From: Candidatus Omnitrophota bacterium
Lineage (GTDB): Bacteria; Omnitrophota; Gorgyraeia; Zapsychrales; Zapsychraceae
Assembly: GCA_029261065.1 (NCBI GenBank)
Contig: JAJDCB010000012.1
Span: 141,430 to 180,916, forward strand
Direction of reading: 5' to 3'
DNA length: 39,487 nucleotides
This document shows positions 23,415-32,391 of the stretch, in pieces. The position numbers and the translations under genes were made by a program. The notes under the pieces were generated by a model. That model did not search any database and was not told the origin of the DNA. It was given only the letters and a program-made list of their open reading frames with translations. Position 1 is the first letter of the stretch; every line of letters starts with the position of its first letter.

Positions 23415-23795
23415 TTAAATCTCAGACGCTTCATGAATCGCATGTTTTTTTAGATTTTCTATTTTTAGAACCTCTAATGCAGATTGATCAGTTGCCGATA
23501 AAATGACATCAGGAGCTGCACCTGCCTCAAAAGCTTCTTGCCAGCGTAATGCACACAAACACCATTGATCTCCTGCAATTAACCCTGGAAAATCAAGTTC
23601 TGGATGAGGTGTTGTAAGATCGTTCCCAGTGTCTTTTGAGAATTTAAGAAAAGCATCCGTTATCTTGATACAAACCACATGGCGACCTAAATCATCAGGA
23701 CCCGTGCGACAAAGGCCATCGCGATAAAAACCTGTCATGGGAAATTTACAACAACATTTAAGCTCTGTTCCTAATACATTTTTTTGCTCTGTCAT
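23415..23795 (-). CDS. DUF2237 family protein
   Basis: The protein matches DUF2237 (COG3651) across its length: NVLGTELKCCCKFPMTGFYRDGLCRTGPDDLGRHVVCIKITDAFLKFSKDTGNDLTTPHPELDFPGL and AGDQWCLCALRWQEAFEAGAAPDVILSATDQSALEVL. It has seven cysteines in CCC, C, C and CLC groups, which suggests a metal site. There is no signal peptide. The family is common in bacteria, with no known activity. It shares a short transcript with MAPEG. Confidence 0.92.
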   Translation of the reverse strand: MTEQKNVLGTELKCCCKFPMTGFYRDGLCRTGPDDLGRHVVCIKITDAFLKFSKDTGNDLTTPHPELDFPGLIAGDQWCLCALRWQEAFEAGAAPDVILSATDQSALEVLKIENLKKHAIHEASEI

Positions 23796-23829
23796 AATTC
23801 ACCTTTCTTCTAAATATTATTTCTAAAAA

Positions 23830-25692
23830 TTAATCTTTAACTAAAGGTTCCTCTTCATCAATGATATAAGTCAAAATACCAGTAAACATTTCATCTTGGC
23901 TCATGGGGCCAAAATAGACATCTGTTGAAGGATTTGGATTAAATAGATTTTGTGCAGAATTATCGTAGTACCCTTCTGCTTCAATGCGTGTGCCAGCGGG
24001 TAACTTTAAATGTTCATTTAGTTGGTATTGTCTTTGCCAATGAAATTTATAATGGGGGACAGATAATAGGGTTTTATTTTCTCCACCAGGATAGTGTAGC
24101 GTGAACTTCATAGATTTTCCACGATAATGCATGTGTGGTTGTATTGATATTAAAGTAACGGGCTTTTCAAATGTAATAGAGCCTGATCGTTTATAGTTTT
24201 GATCACCTGGTTTAATATGAATCTTTTCATTAGAGATTAATTTAACAGTTAACGTTTTTTGAGGTTTGTTTTCATGAAGATATAAGCCAAGCTCAGTTAA
24301 ATCTTCCTCTTCTTTTCCTGTTGTAATGTAATGCATACGAAAAACAATTGTTGATCCTTTGGGAATAAAGATGCCTGTATTCTCCGGCAAAATAAAAGGG
24401 CCGCTGCCAGGGGCATAACCAGCAATAATAGCACCATTTTTAATGGTCATGCCGGTAAGTTTGTATAATTCTGCAACGTTGTTTTTTATATCGGGAACCT
24501 CCGTTTGAGGTGTGTCTGTTTGTTCGTCTTTTGTAGCAGGCCAGTGAATGGCGAGATTGGAATGATGGACGACTTGTGTATTGCTTGGTTTGATATCTAT
24601 GGCTTTAACCCAGATATCATTTTCAACTTTTTTATTGGCGTTAATGAATCGAAATTCATCAGGTCCATTGGCTTGAATGTGTTGTTTTTCTTTAAGTCTA
24701 AATATAAGATCTGGAGTCCCTTTAAACCAGGTGTTTTGTTGTGGTTTTACTTCTAGAGCAAGAAGATCACCCCCCTCTCCTCGCGTTGATAAAGATTCGA
24801 CCCAATGGATAATTTTTCGTTTTTCCTGGGGGCTTAATGAAATGTCATTTTTAAAGTGACCGTAGTTTTGATCGGCATGCCATGGAGGCATACGTTTTGT
24901 TCGAATCACCTCTCTTATCATAGGCGCCCACCCACGAATTGTTTCATAGTCATCCATACTCCAAGGCGCTAAACCACCAGGAGCATGGCAAGTACTACAT
25001 TTATTCAGCAAAATAGGAGCGATATCTTTTGTGTAGCTAAAGGTATTATTTTTTCGTTCGTGCAGATAATTAATGAGGCATCCATTTACAGAAGTTTTTT
25101 GAGTTTTAAGGGGTCTATTATTTAATAAACTTTCTATAGCATTTTTTAAATAATGATGTTTAATGTGTGGTTTTTCTGACTCATACCCTAATTGATCATG
25201 GATTGACCCATGATATACAATGCTCCAATTGGCAGGATTAATGACAAAAGCCTCTGCTGTTCGTGCGATATTTAAAGTTTCAGAGATGGTTTGTGTTTCA
25301 TCTTTTAGGATAGGCATCGAAAAATTAAAGGCTTGAGCTTCTTTTGCTATTGACATTCTGTTGTCTTGAGAATTGGCATTAATCATCAAAAATGTAACAT
25401 TTTGGCCAGCATATTTATTTTTAAGATCGTTTAAATAATTGATGCTTTTTCGAATGATGGGACAGCCATTTCCTTGGCTAATGAGAACAATGGCCTTTTT
25501 GTCTGAATAATAGTACAGTTCGTGAAATACATCATTTTGGTCAATTAAGGCAAAGTTTTCAATCGGTAATATAGCTTTAGTGCGAATGATATCAGATGAA
25601 TGTGTATTCTGAGAAAAAAAGATGTTAGGTAGGGTTATGCTTAAGATGCAAATAGATAACGTAAGGATTGCAAAGTAAATAAATTTTTGCAT
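23830..25692 (-). CDS. Redoxin - cytochrome c - copper monooxygenase-like fusion protein
   Basis: This is a secreted, three-part protein of 620 residues. An N-terminal hydrophobic helix (about 5-24) exports it. A thioredoxin-like redoxin domain (about 40-195) has one cysteine in QGNGCPIIRKS. A class I cytochrome c-type segment follows, with heme motif CSTCH at 232-236 in NKCSTCHAPGGLAPWSM, and RTKRMPPWHAD beyond. The C-terminal half (about 320-610) resembles the PHM/DBM-type ascorbate-dependent monooxygenase fold: VVHHSNLAIHW, IQPHMHYRGKSM and QDEMFTGIL supply candidate copper-ligand His-His, His-x-His and Met residues. Such fusions occur in environmental bacteria; the substrate is unknown. 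Confidence 0.82.
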   Translation of the reverse strand: MQKFIYFAILTLSICILSITLPNIFFSQNTHSSDIIRTKAILPIENFALIDQNDVFHELYYYSDKKAIVLISQGNGCPIIRKSINYLNDLKNKYAGQNVTFLMINANSQDNRMSIAKEAQAFNFSMPILKDETQTISETLNIARTAEAFVINPANWSIVYHGSIHDQLGYESEKPHIKHHYLKNAIESLLNNRPLKTQKTSVNGCLINYLHERKNNTFSYTKDIAPILLNKCSTCHAPGGLAPWSMDDYETIRGWAPMIREVIRTKRMPPWHADQNYGHFKNDISLSPQEKRKIIHWVESLSTRGEGGDLLALEVKPQQNTWFKGTPDLIFRLKEKQHIQANGPDEFRFINANKKVENDIWVKAIDIKPSNTQVVHHSNLAIHWPATKDEQTDTPQTEVPDIKNNVAELYKLTGMTIKNGAIIAGYAPGSGPFILPENTGIFIPKGSTIVFRMHYITTGKEEEDLTELGLYLHENKPQKTLTVKLISNEKIHIKPGDQNYKRSGSITFEKPVTLISIQPHMHYRGKSMKFTLHYPGGENKTLLSVPHYKFHWQRQYQLNEHLKLPAGTRIEAEGYYDNSAQNLFNPNPSTDVYFGPMSQDEMFTGILTYIIDEEEPLVKD

Positions 25693-25724
25693 AAAAATAA
25701 ATGATCTAAAGAAAAAAGATTATG

Positions 25725-26456
25725 TTAAATGTCTTTTTCGATAAAATGAATTTGGCTTTTTATATTGTGAAGAATAGCTAGGAGTTCTGTTATTTGAAGT
25801 TGATAGCTCTTATTCTCCACTACAATTTTCCGCAGAGCATTGTCGGATTGGCGGATGGCTTTTTTACATACTTCTAATTGAGCAATACCATCATAAAGTT
25901 CGTAATCATCATCATCAAAAATGTCTTTTACATATATGCCGCATAATGCCCGATAAATCTTAGCTGGTAGCAACGTGTGATACCATGTGATTGTTTCAAA
26001 CTGAAACTTAACTGATGCAGGCATTTGTTCAGTTTTATCGAAATAAATGTGTTTAAGAAGTTCATGCACTTTAAGACAATATTGATGAGATACCTTCATT
26101 AAGGGATGCTTTTTTTGTTCTTGTCTTTTTTGTTCAAATTCTTCAATAGCTTCTTCATCAATGGATTCAACCGTCAATTCGAAATTTTCCATCTCCTCCT
26201 GAGGAACGCTATCTTCGATACTTTCTTCAATAAGCTGTGAATACTTCTCCATTTCTTCATTATAGATTTCTGTGTCATCTTCATCTCGACCATGAGCGAT
26301 GTTTGTGACACGTCTATCAAGCTCATCTAGATAAAGTTTACAACGATGTTGCGTCTCGGTATGACAACGATCACACCAACGGTCACAAAAGTTATAAGGC
26401 GTTTCACGTTCCCTTTTGGCATTTTTTTCTAATATGCTTTTTAATTTATTTTTCAT
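25725..26456 (-). CDS. Conserved protein with N-terminal CDRWCDRC cysteine motif
   Basis: The first ~40 residues carry FCDRWCDRCHTETQHRC, four closely spaced cysteines with nearby histidines that probably bind zinc or an iron-sulfur cluster. I recall similar NYCDRWCERC starts in uncharacterised proteins of environmental bacteria, but no function. A long acidic helical region follows (YNEEMEKYSQLIEESIEDSV...), then a more globular helical part (WYHTLLPAKIYRALCGIYV) and a final heptad-rich helix. No signal peptide is seen, so it is cytoplasmic. The start lies four bases past the PKD-protein stop, so the two are co-transcribed. Confidence 0.72.
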   Translation of the reverse strand: MKNKLKSILEKNAKRERETPYNFCDRWCDRCHTETQHRCKLYLDELDRRVTNIAHGRDEDDTEIYNEEMEKYSQLIEESIEDSVPQEEMENFELTVESIDEEAIEEFEQKRQEQKKHPLMKVSHQYCLKVHELLKHIYFDKTEQMPASVKFQFETITWYHTLLPAKIYRALCGIYVKDIFDDDDYELYDGIAQLEVCKKAIRQSDNALRKIVVENKSYQLQITELLAILHNIKSQIHFIEKDI

Positions 26457-26460
26457 CTCT

Positions 26461-28143
26461 TTACCTAATGGTCATAACAGCTACAGGTTTTGCATTAACG
26501 TTGGCTGTAAATCCCGCACTTGAGGAGCTACATTCTGTTCCAGAATTATCATCGATCGTTAAGGTGACGGGATATTCTCCTCCCTCACGATAAACGTGTG
26601 TTACCTCAGGGCCCTGGGCGCGACGTCCATCACCAAAGTCCCATATATAAGTTAATCGATCGCCATCACCATCCGTAGATCCTGAGCCATCAAAAACGGT
26701 TTCTACATCCATACAACAAGAAAGGTTGGCTCCGGCATTCGCTGCGGGTGCTGTATTGACTTTAACGTTAACCGATGCGGTTGCTGTGGAGCAGTTAGAA
26801 CCGAACATGTCATCAGCGATGACAGTGACGCGATAATCGCCACCTAAGGTGTATTGATGGGAAATGCTTGATCCAGATTTCTGAATGGTTCCATCCCCAA
26901 AACTCCAATAATATTCATATTTATCACCGTTTTCATCAAGTGGAGATATGGCTTTAAAATCTATTTTGTCACCTAAACATGCCTTTTTAATAGAGCTAAT
27001 CGATACGCTTGGGCTTGAATTAACGATAACTTTTTTTGTATCAAAAGAAATGGGACAACTTTCGTTGAGTTGGTTTTGTAACGTTAATGAGGCTAGGTAC
27101 TCCCCTGATTTGTTATAACTGTGGGTGGCTTTTATGTTTTGAGAGGACTGACCGTCACCAAATTTCCAATGACCTGTAACGGTTCCTTTTTTATTGATTA
27201 AGGAGTGAGAACCATCAAAATTAAGAATTTCTCCGGTGCAGGCTATTATGTCTTCCCCGGCATCTGCTTTTGGTGCTTTGTTTAAACGGACTGTAATAAA
27301 ATCAACAGCTGTTGAACATTCCAATTGAGAATCATCGGTGACAATCAATCGGGCTTCATAGTTATCGATATGAGAGTAGGTGTGTGTTACTTTGATACCA
27401 TCAGCTTGATAACCATCACCAAAGTCCCATGAATATTTGAGGTTGTCGTTATCATTGTCATAAGAGTTTGATCCGTCAAAAGTCACGTTAATGACCTCTT
27501 CTTCCCCAACACATTTAAGAATCATGTTTTCTTGAGCTTGAGCAATGGGAGGCTCATTAATTTGTATAGACTTCTCTATAGTTTGACGACTACATACGGT
27601 TTTACTGTTGTCATCAACGGTAAGTTTGACGGTATAGTCGCCACCTTTTTGATAAGTTTTAGTCACAACAGGTTTCCCAAAATCCCTTTGACCATCACCA
27701 AAGTCCCAACTGTAATTTAATTTTTTTCCTGTTGAACCAGAGTAGCTGCCTGAGGCATCAAAGAGAATATCTTCTTCGATGCAACCAAATGTTGAGGTTG
27801 TAAAGCTTGCAACCGGTGGAATATTGGCTCGCACAAGTTGTTCTGTGCGTGTTGTTGAACATTCCAATCCAGAATTATCGGTAATGGAGAGAATGACATT
27901 GTAATCCCCTGATTGATTGTAGGTGTGTGTGACGACAGGATTTTCACTTGTAATACCATCACCAAAGTCCCAGGAAAAGGAAATGTCCTTATTTTCAGGG
28001 TCGTAGGAGCTTGAGGCATCAAACGTAAATTCGTTACAACGAATACTTGTTAATGGGTCGAGACTAGATTGCTCTGTAAATCCTAGGGATGAGAGGTTTA
28101 TTAAAAAAGTAGCGCTAAGGACGATGAAAGTCATTTTTTTCAT
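26461..28143 (-). CDS. Secreted protein with six PKD repeats, each with a cysteine pair
   Basis: A signal peptide (about 1-23) is followed by six immunoglobulin-like PKD domains of about 85-95 residues. The core motif is seen six times: WDFGDG in repeats 1, 2, 3 and 6, WKFGDG in 4 and WSFGDG in 5, each preceded by FDxSxS-type and followed by THxYxxxGxYxVxLxVxD-type strands. Each unit starts with a cysteine (SIRCNEF, FGCIEED, LKCVGEE, IACTGEI, KACLGDK, SCCMDVE) and ends with another (ECST, VCSR, ECST, SCPI, NCST, ECSS), which suggests one disulfide per domain. The protein ends shortly after repeat 6 with no anchor. A role in surface adhesion or binding is likely. Confidence 0.88.
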   Translation of the reverse strand: MKKMTFIVLSATFLINLSSLGFTEQSSLDPLTSIRCNEFTFDASSSYDPENKDISFSWDFGDGITSENPVVTHTYNQSGDYNVILSITDNSGLECSTTRTEQLVRANIPPVASFTTSTFGCIEEDILFDASGSYSGSTGKKLNYSWDFGDGQRDFGKPVVTKTYQKGGDYTVKLTVDDNSKTVCSRQTIEKSIQINEPPIAQAQENMILKCVGEEEVINVTFDGSNSYDNDNDNLKYSWDFGDGYQADGIKVTHTYSHIDNYEARLIVTDDSQLECSTAVDFITVRLNKAPKADAGEDIIACTGEILNFDGSHSLINKKGTVTGHWKFGDGQSSQNIKATHSYNKSGEYLASLTLQNQLNESCPISFDTKKVIVNSSPSVSISSIKKACLGDKIDFKAISPLDENGDKYEYYWSFGDGTIQKSGSSISHQYTLGGDYRVTVIADDMFGSNCSTATASVNVKVNTAPAANAGANLSCCMDVETVFDGSGSTDGDGDRLTYIWDFGDGRRAQGPEVTHVYREGGEYPVTLTIDDNSGTECSSSSAGFTANVNAKPVAVMTIR

Positions 28144-28202
28144 AATTTTGTAATAGATAAGGCTAAGATATTTTTTAAAAATTTAATTGTAAAAACAAAA
28201 AT

Positions 28203-28230
28203 AGTATAGCATGAATTAAAAGTTTGTCTT
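28203..28230 (-). promoter_or_regulatory. Predicted promoter for PKD/CDRWC operon
   Basis: AAGACA (plus 28225-28230), 16 bases, then TATACT (plus 28203-28208) on the minus strand; start about 55 bases before the PKD-protein ATG. The remaining 28144-28306 gap has no other recognisable element. Confidence 0.5.
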
Positions 28231-28306
28231 AGATTCTTTCATTTATTCTTTATCGTTAACATGATAACAGAAAAGCAGTTATGACATAAATGAAGCAAAT
28301 AATCGT

Positions 28307-28699
28307 TTAGTTTTTGGTGATGATTCCACCGGTAGATAATGTAAAACTACCTGTGCCAACGCTGGAGCTTAAAGGTATGGCCGTTACAGTATAGTTATAC
28401 AGGCCTAAGGCATCAACGGTAAATGTAAAACCGTCATGATCTCCTGTAAAAAAATCAGTATTCAGGTAGGGTGGTGTCACTACGAGTAGATCGTTTGTTG
28501 TTGATGGGTATATGCTGTTTATGGCTAGGTAGTTCTCTAAGGCTACAGAAATAACTTTTAGAGCAGCCTGTGCTTTGGTGTCATTAGCAGAAACGCGAGA
28601 TCTCAATAAATTGGGAATTGCAATGGCGACAAAAAGGGCAAGAATGCCAACGACCATAAAAGATTCCACGAGCGTAAATCCGTTTTTAGTTCTTTTCAT
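28307..28699 (-). CDS. Type IV prepilin-like protein (pseudopilin)
   Basis: The start has a short basic leader MKRTKNG, then the class III cleavage and methylation motif GFTLVES, where PilD-type peptidase cuts after glycine and the glutamate at +5 is present. A hydrophobic helix (FMVVGILALFVAIAIPNLLRSR) follows, then ANDTKAQAALKVISVALENYLAINSIYPS, typical of type II secretion and type IVa pilins. The C-terminal part (HDGFTFTVDALGLYNYTVTAIPLS, TLSTGGIITKN) forms the beta-sheet head. The pilus machinery is not in this window, so it is an orphan minor pilin or pseudopilin. Confidence 0.9.
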   Translation of the reverse strand: MKRTKNGFTLVESFMVVGILALFVAIAIPNLLRSRVSANDTKAQAALKVISVALENYLAINSIYPSTTNDLLVVTPPYLNTDFFTGDHDGFTFTVDALGLYNYTVTAIPLSSSVGTGSFTLSTGGIITKN

Positions 28700-28752
28700 A
28701 CTATTAAGAATAACAGAAATATTAAGAGCAAGAAATAAGAAAATGAAAAAGC

Positions 28753-29532
28753 TTAGATCTCTACTAATTCAGCCCCTGTTATATGCATCGTTTTAAGATT
28801 CTGTGAATATATTAGAATGCGTGCATTAGCCTTCATCAAATCTTTTGGTTTAGTAATATTTAAAGAATGAGTGAGCCCTGCTGGTTTTATGGTTTTAAAA
28901 GACCTGACAATGTTGACATGCGACAACGTTTTTCCAGAATTTTCTCCATCTGTGACGATGTTGGAAGATGCGTTTTGAATTAAGGCAACGTGAATGACAT
29001 CCTGTTTACCTAAATTTGAAGTATTAAAATTGATGTGAATGAGATCATCTTTTTGCGTTATGTCTTTGACTTCGATGATTGTTTTAGAAGCTTTTTTAAG
29101 CGCATGATCAATTTTTAATTTGATTTGATTGATATCTGAACCAATGATTGGATTCTGACCGTTGACAAGTAATTGAGGAGTGAAAACAGTATTTTCCTTA
29201 AATGCTTTTGCATATTGGCGCTGACGTTTGGTAAAAGCGGCTTGGCTATAAGGATCTTTCCATCCAATGTAGTTCCAATAATCTACATGAAAACTTAAAG
29301 TAAAGATGCGTTGATTGTTTAGTTGGGCTAAGTGAGTTAGTTTTTGCAGATAGGCGTCAGCTGGTGGACAGCTGGAACATCCTTGTGAGGTAAATAATTC
29401 TACCAGCGCAAATGGTTGCTTTTTCCTCTTCTCTTCTTGAGATTCTACGATAGCTATTGGGATTAATAGAAAGATTAATAGGCTGAGTGATAAGAATTTA
29501 TGCTGCAACAGGATCTTCAACGGGTTGCTCAT
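28753..29532 (-). CDS. DUF1223 secreted thioredoxin-like protein
   Basis: The 259 residues have an N-terminal signal helix (about 12-30) and the DUF1223 pattern: FALVELFTSQGCSSCPPADAYLQKL with a CxxC pair, LSFHVDYWNYIGWKDPYSQAAFTKRQRQYA, and VFTPQLLVNGQNPIIGSD. The fold is thioredoxin-like with a C-terminal beta domain, in the periplasm; a redox role is plausible but unproven. The start overlaps the 3' end of the TIR-like gene by 35 bases, so the two are translationally linked. No other ATG gives a good signal peptide. Confidence 0.9.
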   Translation of the reverse strand: MSNPLKILLQHKFLSLSLLIFLLIPIAIVESQEEKRKKQPFALVELFTSQGCSSCPPADAYLQKLTHLAQLNNQRIFTLSFHVDYWNYIGWKDPYSQAAFTKRQRQYAKAFKENTVFTPQLLVNGQNPIIGSDINQIKLKIDHALKKASKTIIEVKDITQKDDLIHINFNTSNLGKQDVIHVALIQNASSNIVTDGENSGKTLSHVNIVRSFKTIKPAGLTHSLNITKPKDLMKANARILIYSQNLKTMHITGAELVEI

Positions 29533-31084
29533 CTTCTTCCTTTGTTTGAGGTTTTGCTAGCTTTTTTAATAGTCCACTTTCTTCTAAACGCACCTTTAAA
29601 TCTTTTTTCCATAATTCATTTTTATCAAAGGGTGTATAAATAGCATCAATAAACTCACTGGGTAAGCGAAAGCGTTTTTGATTATAGTGAAGGATAAAAA
29701 CATTTTGTTGATGAAGTTTTGCAAGCCAAAAACCTAATTGAAAAACCATGGATTGATGCGCGTGCATGACAGCATCAGCAGGTTTTTCGTCTTTAGCATA
29801 GACCCAATCATCGGCATAAAGTAAAACGATTGCAAAAGGTGTATTTTGGTTTTTTTCGTATTTTTCATAAATTGATTGGGAGTGCACCTCGTCATTTTTA
29901 AGAATAACGCCCTGTAGGTTCCATTCTGCTAGAGTTGATAATACTGTTTGAGATATATCATTTTCGTTACGGCATATGAGAAGTATCTTCTTTTTTGGTA
30001 TAAATTTTGTATTTTCATTTTTGTCCTCCTGCGCTGTGATAGTTTCTTTACTACTTGGAGCGTGGGTTTCCTCATTGTTTTTTTCTTCGAAATTCTTTAT
30101 TTGAGAAATTTGTTGAAATTGTTTTCTTTGATTTTTGATTCTTAGTTTCTCATTTTTTTCTTCTTGTTTAATTTTTAAACGTAATTTTTCAAGCTCATTT
30201 TTCTCTTTTTCTTTTGCTGTTATTTGATCTTTCTTTACTTGTATTAAACGTTGTTTTTTCAGACTTAATCTATTCTTTTCATTAATTTTATCTTCTCGTC
30301 TTTGAAGTTTTTCTAATTTTTGAGCTTGTAGATACTTCATTTTTGCAATACGCAATTCTTCTTTTTGTTTCTCTTTGATTGAAAGTTCTTTTTTCTTTTC
30401 TTTTCTTGCCCCTTTTAAGGATTTAACTTTATCTTTTATTTGTTTACCCCATGCTAACATTATCCCAACACCCTCCATTAGGCCTTCTAGAGCTTTTTGC
30501 GAATTTTTTTTAAATTGTTGAGGCTTTTTTTGTGAAGAATTTTTCTTTGGGATTTGTGCTTTCGTAGGCTTTATTAATGGAGGTTCATTTTTTTTCTGTA
30601 TATCTTTTATTGGGGGGAAAACTTTTGTTTCAATGTTGTTTAGAAGTTTTAAAGGATTGACAGGTTCTGATTTTGAGTTCTCGCGGCTTAATTGATTTGT
30701 TTCTTCTTCTATGGGTTTCTGTTCTTCCTCTTTTTTTATTTCCGAAATGCTATCTTCTTGATCATCTGATATAAAGAGATCTTGATCCTCAAGGGAAACA
30801 TCTAGCTCTTTTAATAAAGTTTGAAAAACCTTTAAAACTTGATTAATGCCATTATACCAACTGACCCGATAATCTTTTGTTGAGGCATAAAATGATGCTG
30901 GTAAAAATTGAGCTGATTTTATTTCATTTAAAGCGGGGTGTTCTTCCGTGTAGAGTAAAGAGATCTTTTTTTGCGTATCTTGCAAAAATTGATCTAAAGA
31001 TTTTTTATCTCTCGTTGGTAAAAACTTTGCTTTCTTAACAAGAGATTGAATGATTTCTATGTTTTTTTCTTTATTCTCTGACAT
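29498..31084 (-). CDS. Coiled-coil protein with C-terminal TIR-like nucleotide-binding domain
   Basis: The 528 residues have three parts. The N-terminal ~100 residues form a helical domain (TKDYRVSWYNGINQVLKVFQTLLKEL) of the sort often found before TIR-like domains. A low-complexity, lysine/glutamate-rich region follows, with a predicted coiled coil at about 230-330. Residues about 365-505 match the TIR-like predicted nucleotide-binding family (PF10137 type): KILLICRNEND, YEKYEKNQNTPFAIVLLYADDW, QSMVFQLGFWLAKLHQQNVFIL, LPSEFIDAIYTPFD. The usual VHGHD start is replaced by ICRNEN, and the FELGY glutamate, the likely NADase catalytic site, is glutamine (about 449). Enzymatic activity may therefore be altered. 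No signal peptide is seen. Confidence 0.8.
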   Translation of the reverse strand: MSENKEKNIEIIQSLVKKAKFLPTRDKKSLDQFLQDTQKKISLLYTEEHPALNEIKSAQFLPASFYASTKDYRVSWYNGINQVLKVFQTLLKELDVSLEDQDLFISDDQEDSISEIKKEEEQKPIEEETNQLSRENSKSEPVNPLKLLNNIETKVFPPIKDIQKKNEPPLIKPTKAQIPKKNSSQKKPQQFKKNSQKALEGLMEGVGIMLAWGKQIKDKVKSLKGARKEKKKELSIKEKQKEELRIAKMKYLQAQKLEKLQRREDKINEKNRLSLKKQRLIQVKKDQITAKEKEKNELEKLRLKIKQEEKNEKLRIKNQRKQFQQISQIKNFEEKNNEETHAPSSKETITAQEDKNENTKFIPKKKILLICRNENDISQTVLSTLAEWNLQGVILKNDEVHSQSIYEKYEKNQNTPFAIVLLYADDWVYAKDEKPADAVMHAHQSMVFQLGFWLAKLHQQNVFILHYNQKRFRLPSEFIDAIYTPFDKNELWKKDLKVRLEESGLLKKLAKPQTKEEDEQPVEDPVAA

Positions 31085-31092
31085 GAGTGATT

Positions 31093-32391
31093 TTATTTAA
31101 CGTAAATTAGAGAGCCTATGATTCCCTTTTCACCAATATTTTCTAATTTTACATTCCTAATCTGATTTTGCAAATTATGATTTGATTTAACATATACACG
31201 GGCGTAATGATCTGTAAGACCTGTCCAATACCCATTTTTTTCCTGTTCAAACAAAATCGGAACGATAGATCCAAGTAATTGATTGTAAAAACAAGCTCTT
31301 TTACGCGTACTTAAGTCTCTTAAAATTTTGCTTCTGTGTTGTATCGTTTTAATATCGATAGTATTTGTGTAGTTTTGAGTTTTTGCCATATAACGAGGCG
31401 AATAACTGAAAACGTGAAAATAATCTATGGGTAGGTCTTTTAGCAGAGAATATGTGTTTTCAAACTGTTGATCCGTTTCTCCTGGATAACCAACAATAAC
31501 ATCTGTGCCTATACAAATATCGTCTACTTGTTGATGAGCTTTTTCAATAAATTCTGAGAATTCACAAACGCTGTACTTTCGTTTCATGTCTTTAAGAATC
31601 GTATCATCCCCACTTTGTAAGGGAATATGCAAATGGCGACACAGTTTTGATTGCGTGCCCATTTTTGTGATAATGTCATCAGCAATCGTTGTAGGTTCAA
31701 TGGATGAAATGCGAATACGTTCTAAGCCTTCGTAATCTTCTAGAGCATTAATAACATCTAAAATTTCATGATTCTCTTCCTTATAAGTACCAACATTAAT
31801 ACCTGTGATGACCAATTCTTTGTGACCTGAGGCGATAAGCGATTTGGCTTCTTTAAGGATGTCGTTAAAAACACGGCTGCGAGCTCGTCCCCTAGCATAA
31901 GGAATTTCACAAAAGGTACAAAAAAAGTCGCATCCATCTTGAATTTTAATATTGACTCGCGTGTGGAGTTCATCAATACCTGCAACTGGAATAGTGAAAG
32001 GTTTTCGTTCAATTGTAGGCGTTATGACTTGAGGCGTGGTTGCATTTTTGGTTTCGTTAAGCACATTTAACAAATCCATCTTTCTTTCATTACCAACGAC
32101 CCAACGAACGTTAGGTAATGCCGTAAGTTTCTCTTTTTGAACTTGAGCCTGGCAACCGATTAAAGCGATTTGTGCGTTAGGATTTAAGCGATTAACCTTG
32201 TTGACTAAACGTCTGGTATCGGCATCCCCATTTTCCGTAACGGTGCAGGTATTAATGACGACAACATCAGCAGGTTGATTAAAATCAACAACCTTAAAAC
32301 CATCTACCTTAAAGGTGTTTTTGACAACAGCTGTTTCACTCTGATTAAGTCGACATCCTAACGTATAAAAAGAAATTTTTTGTTCCATCAT
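31093..32391 (-). CDS. mtaB: tRNA (t6A37)-C2 methylthiotransferase MtaB
   Basis: MtaB is a radical-SAM enzyme that converts t6A to ms2t6A at position 37 of tRNAs reading ANN codons. The track ORF begins at 32463, but MEQKISFYTLGCRLNQSE is the standard family N-terminus; I therefore use the tandem ATGs at 32391/32388, which overlap the DUF423 stop. Domains: the UPF0004 N-terminal cluster domain (cysteines in LGCRLNQ, NTCTVTE and IGCQAQV), the radical-SAM CxxxCxxC in DGCDFFCTFCEIPYARG, and a C-terminal TRAM domain (about 375-432, including TGLTDHYARVYVKS). The PYARGRARS block favours MtaB over MiaB. Confidence 0.94.
   Translation of the reverse strand: MMEQKISFYTLGCRLNQSETAVVKNTFKVDGFKVVDFNQPADVVVINTCTVTENGDADTRRLVNKVNRLNPNAQIALIGCQAQVQKEKLTALPNVRWVVGNERKMDLLNVLNETKNATTPQVITPTIERKPFTIPVAGIDELHTRVNIKIQDGCDFFCTFCEIPYARGRARSRVFNDILKEAKSLIASGHKELVITGINVGTYKEENHEILDVINALEDYEGLERIRISSIEPTTIADDIITKMGTQSKLCRHLHIPLQSGDDTILKDMKRKYSVCEFSEFIEKAHQQVDDICIGTDVIVGYPGETDQQFENTYSLLKDLPIDYFHVFSYSPRYMAKTQNYTNTIDIKTIQHRSKILRDLSTRKRACFYNQLLGSIVPILFEQEKNGYWTGLTDHYARVYVKSNHNLQNQIRNVKLENIGEKGIIGSLIYVK

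Noticed and set aside
27717-28022. Second minus-strand ORF within the PKD gene
   Set aside because: It is a frame-shifted shadow of the repetitive PKD coding sequence.
26461-28143. Tandem repeats in the PKD gene considered as CRISPR or a DNA repeat array
   Set aside because: The periodicity is at protein level, with about 270-base units that diverge at the DNA level and keep the reading frame.
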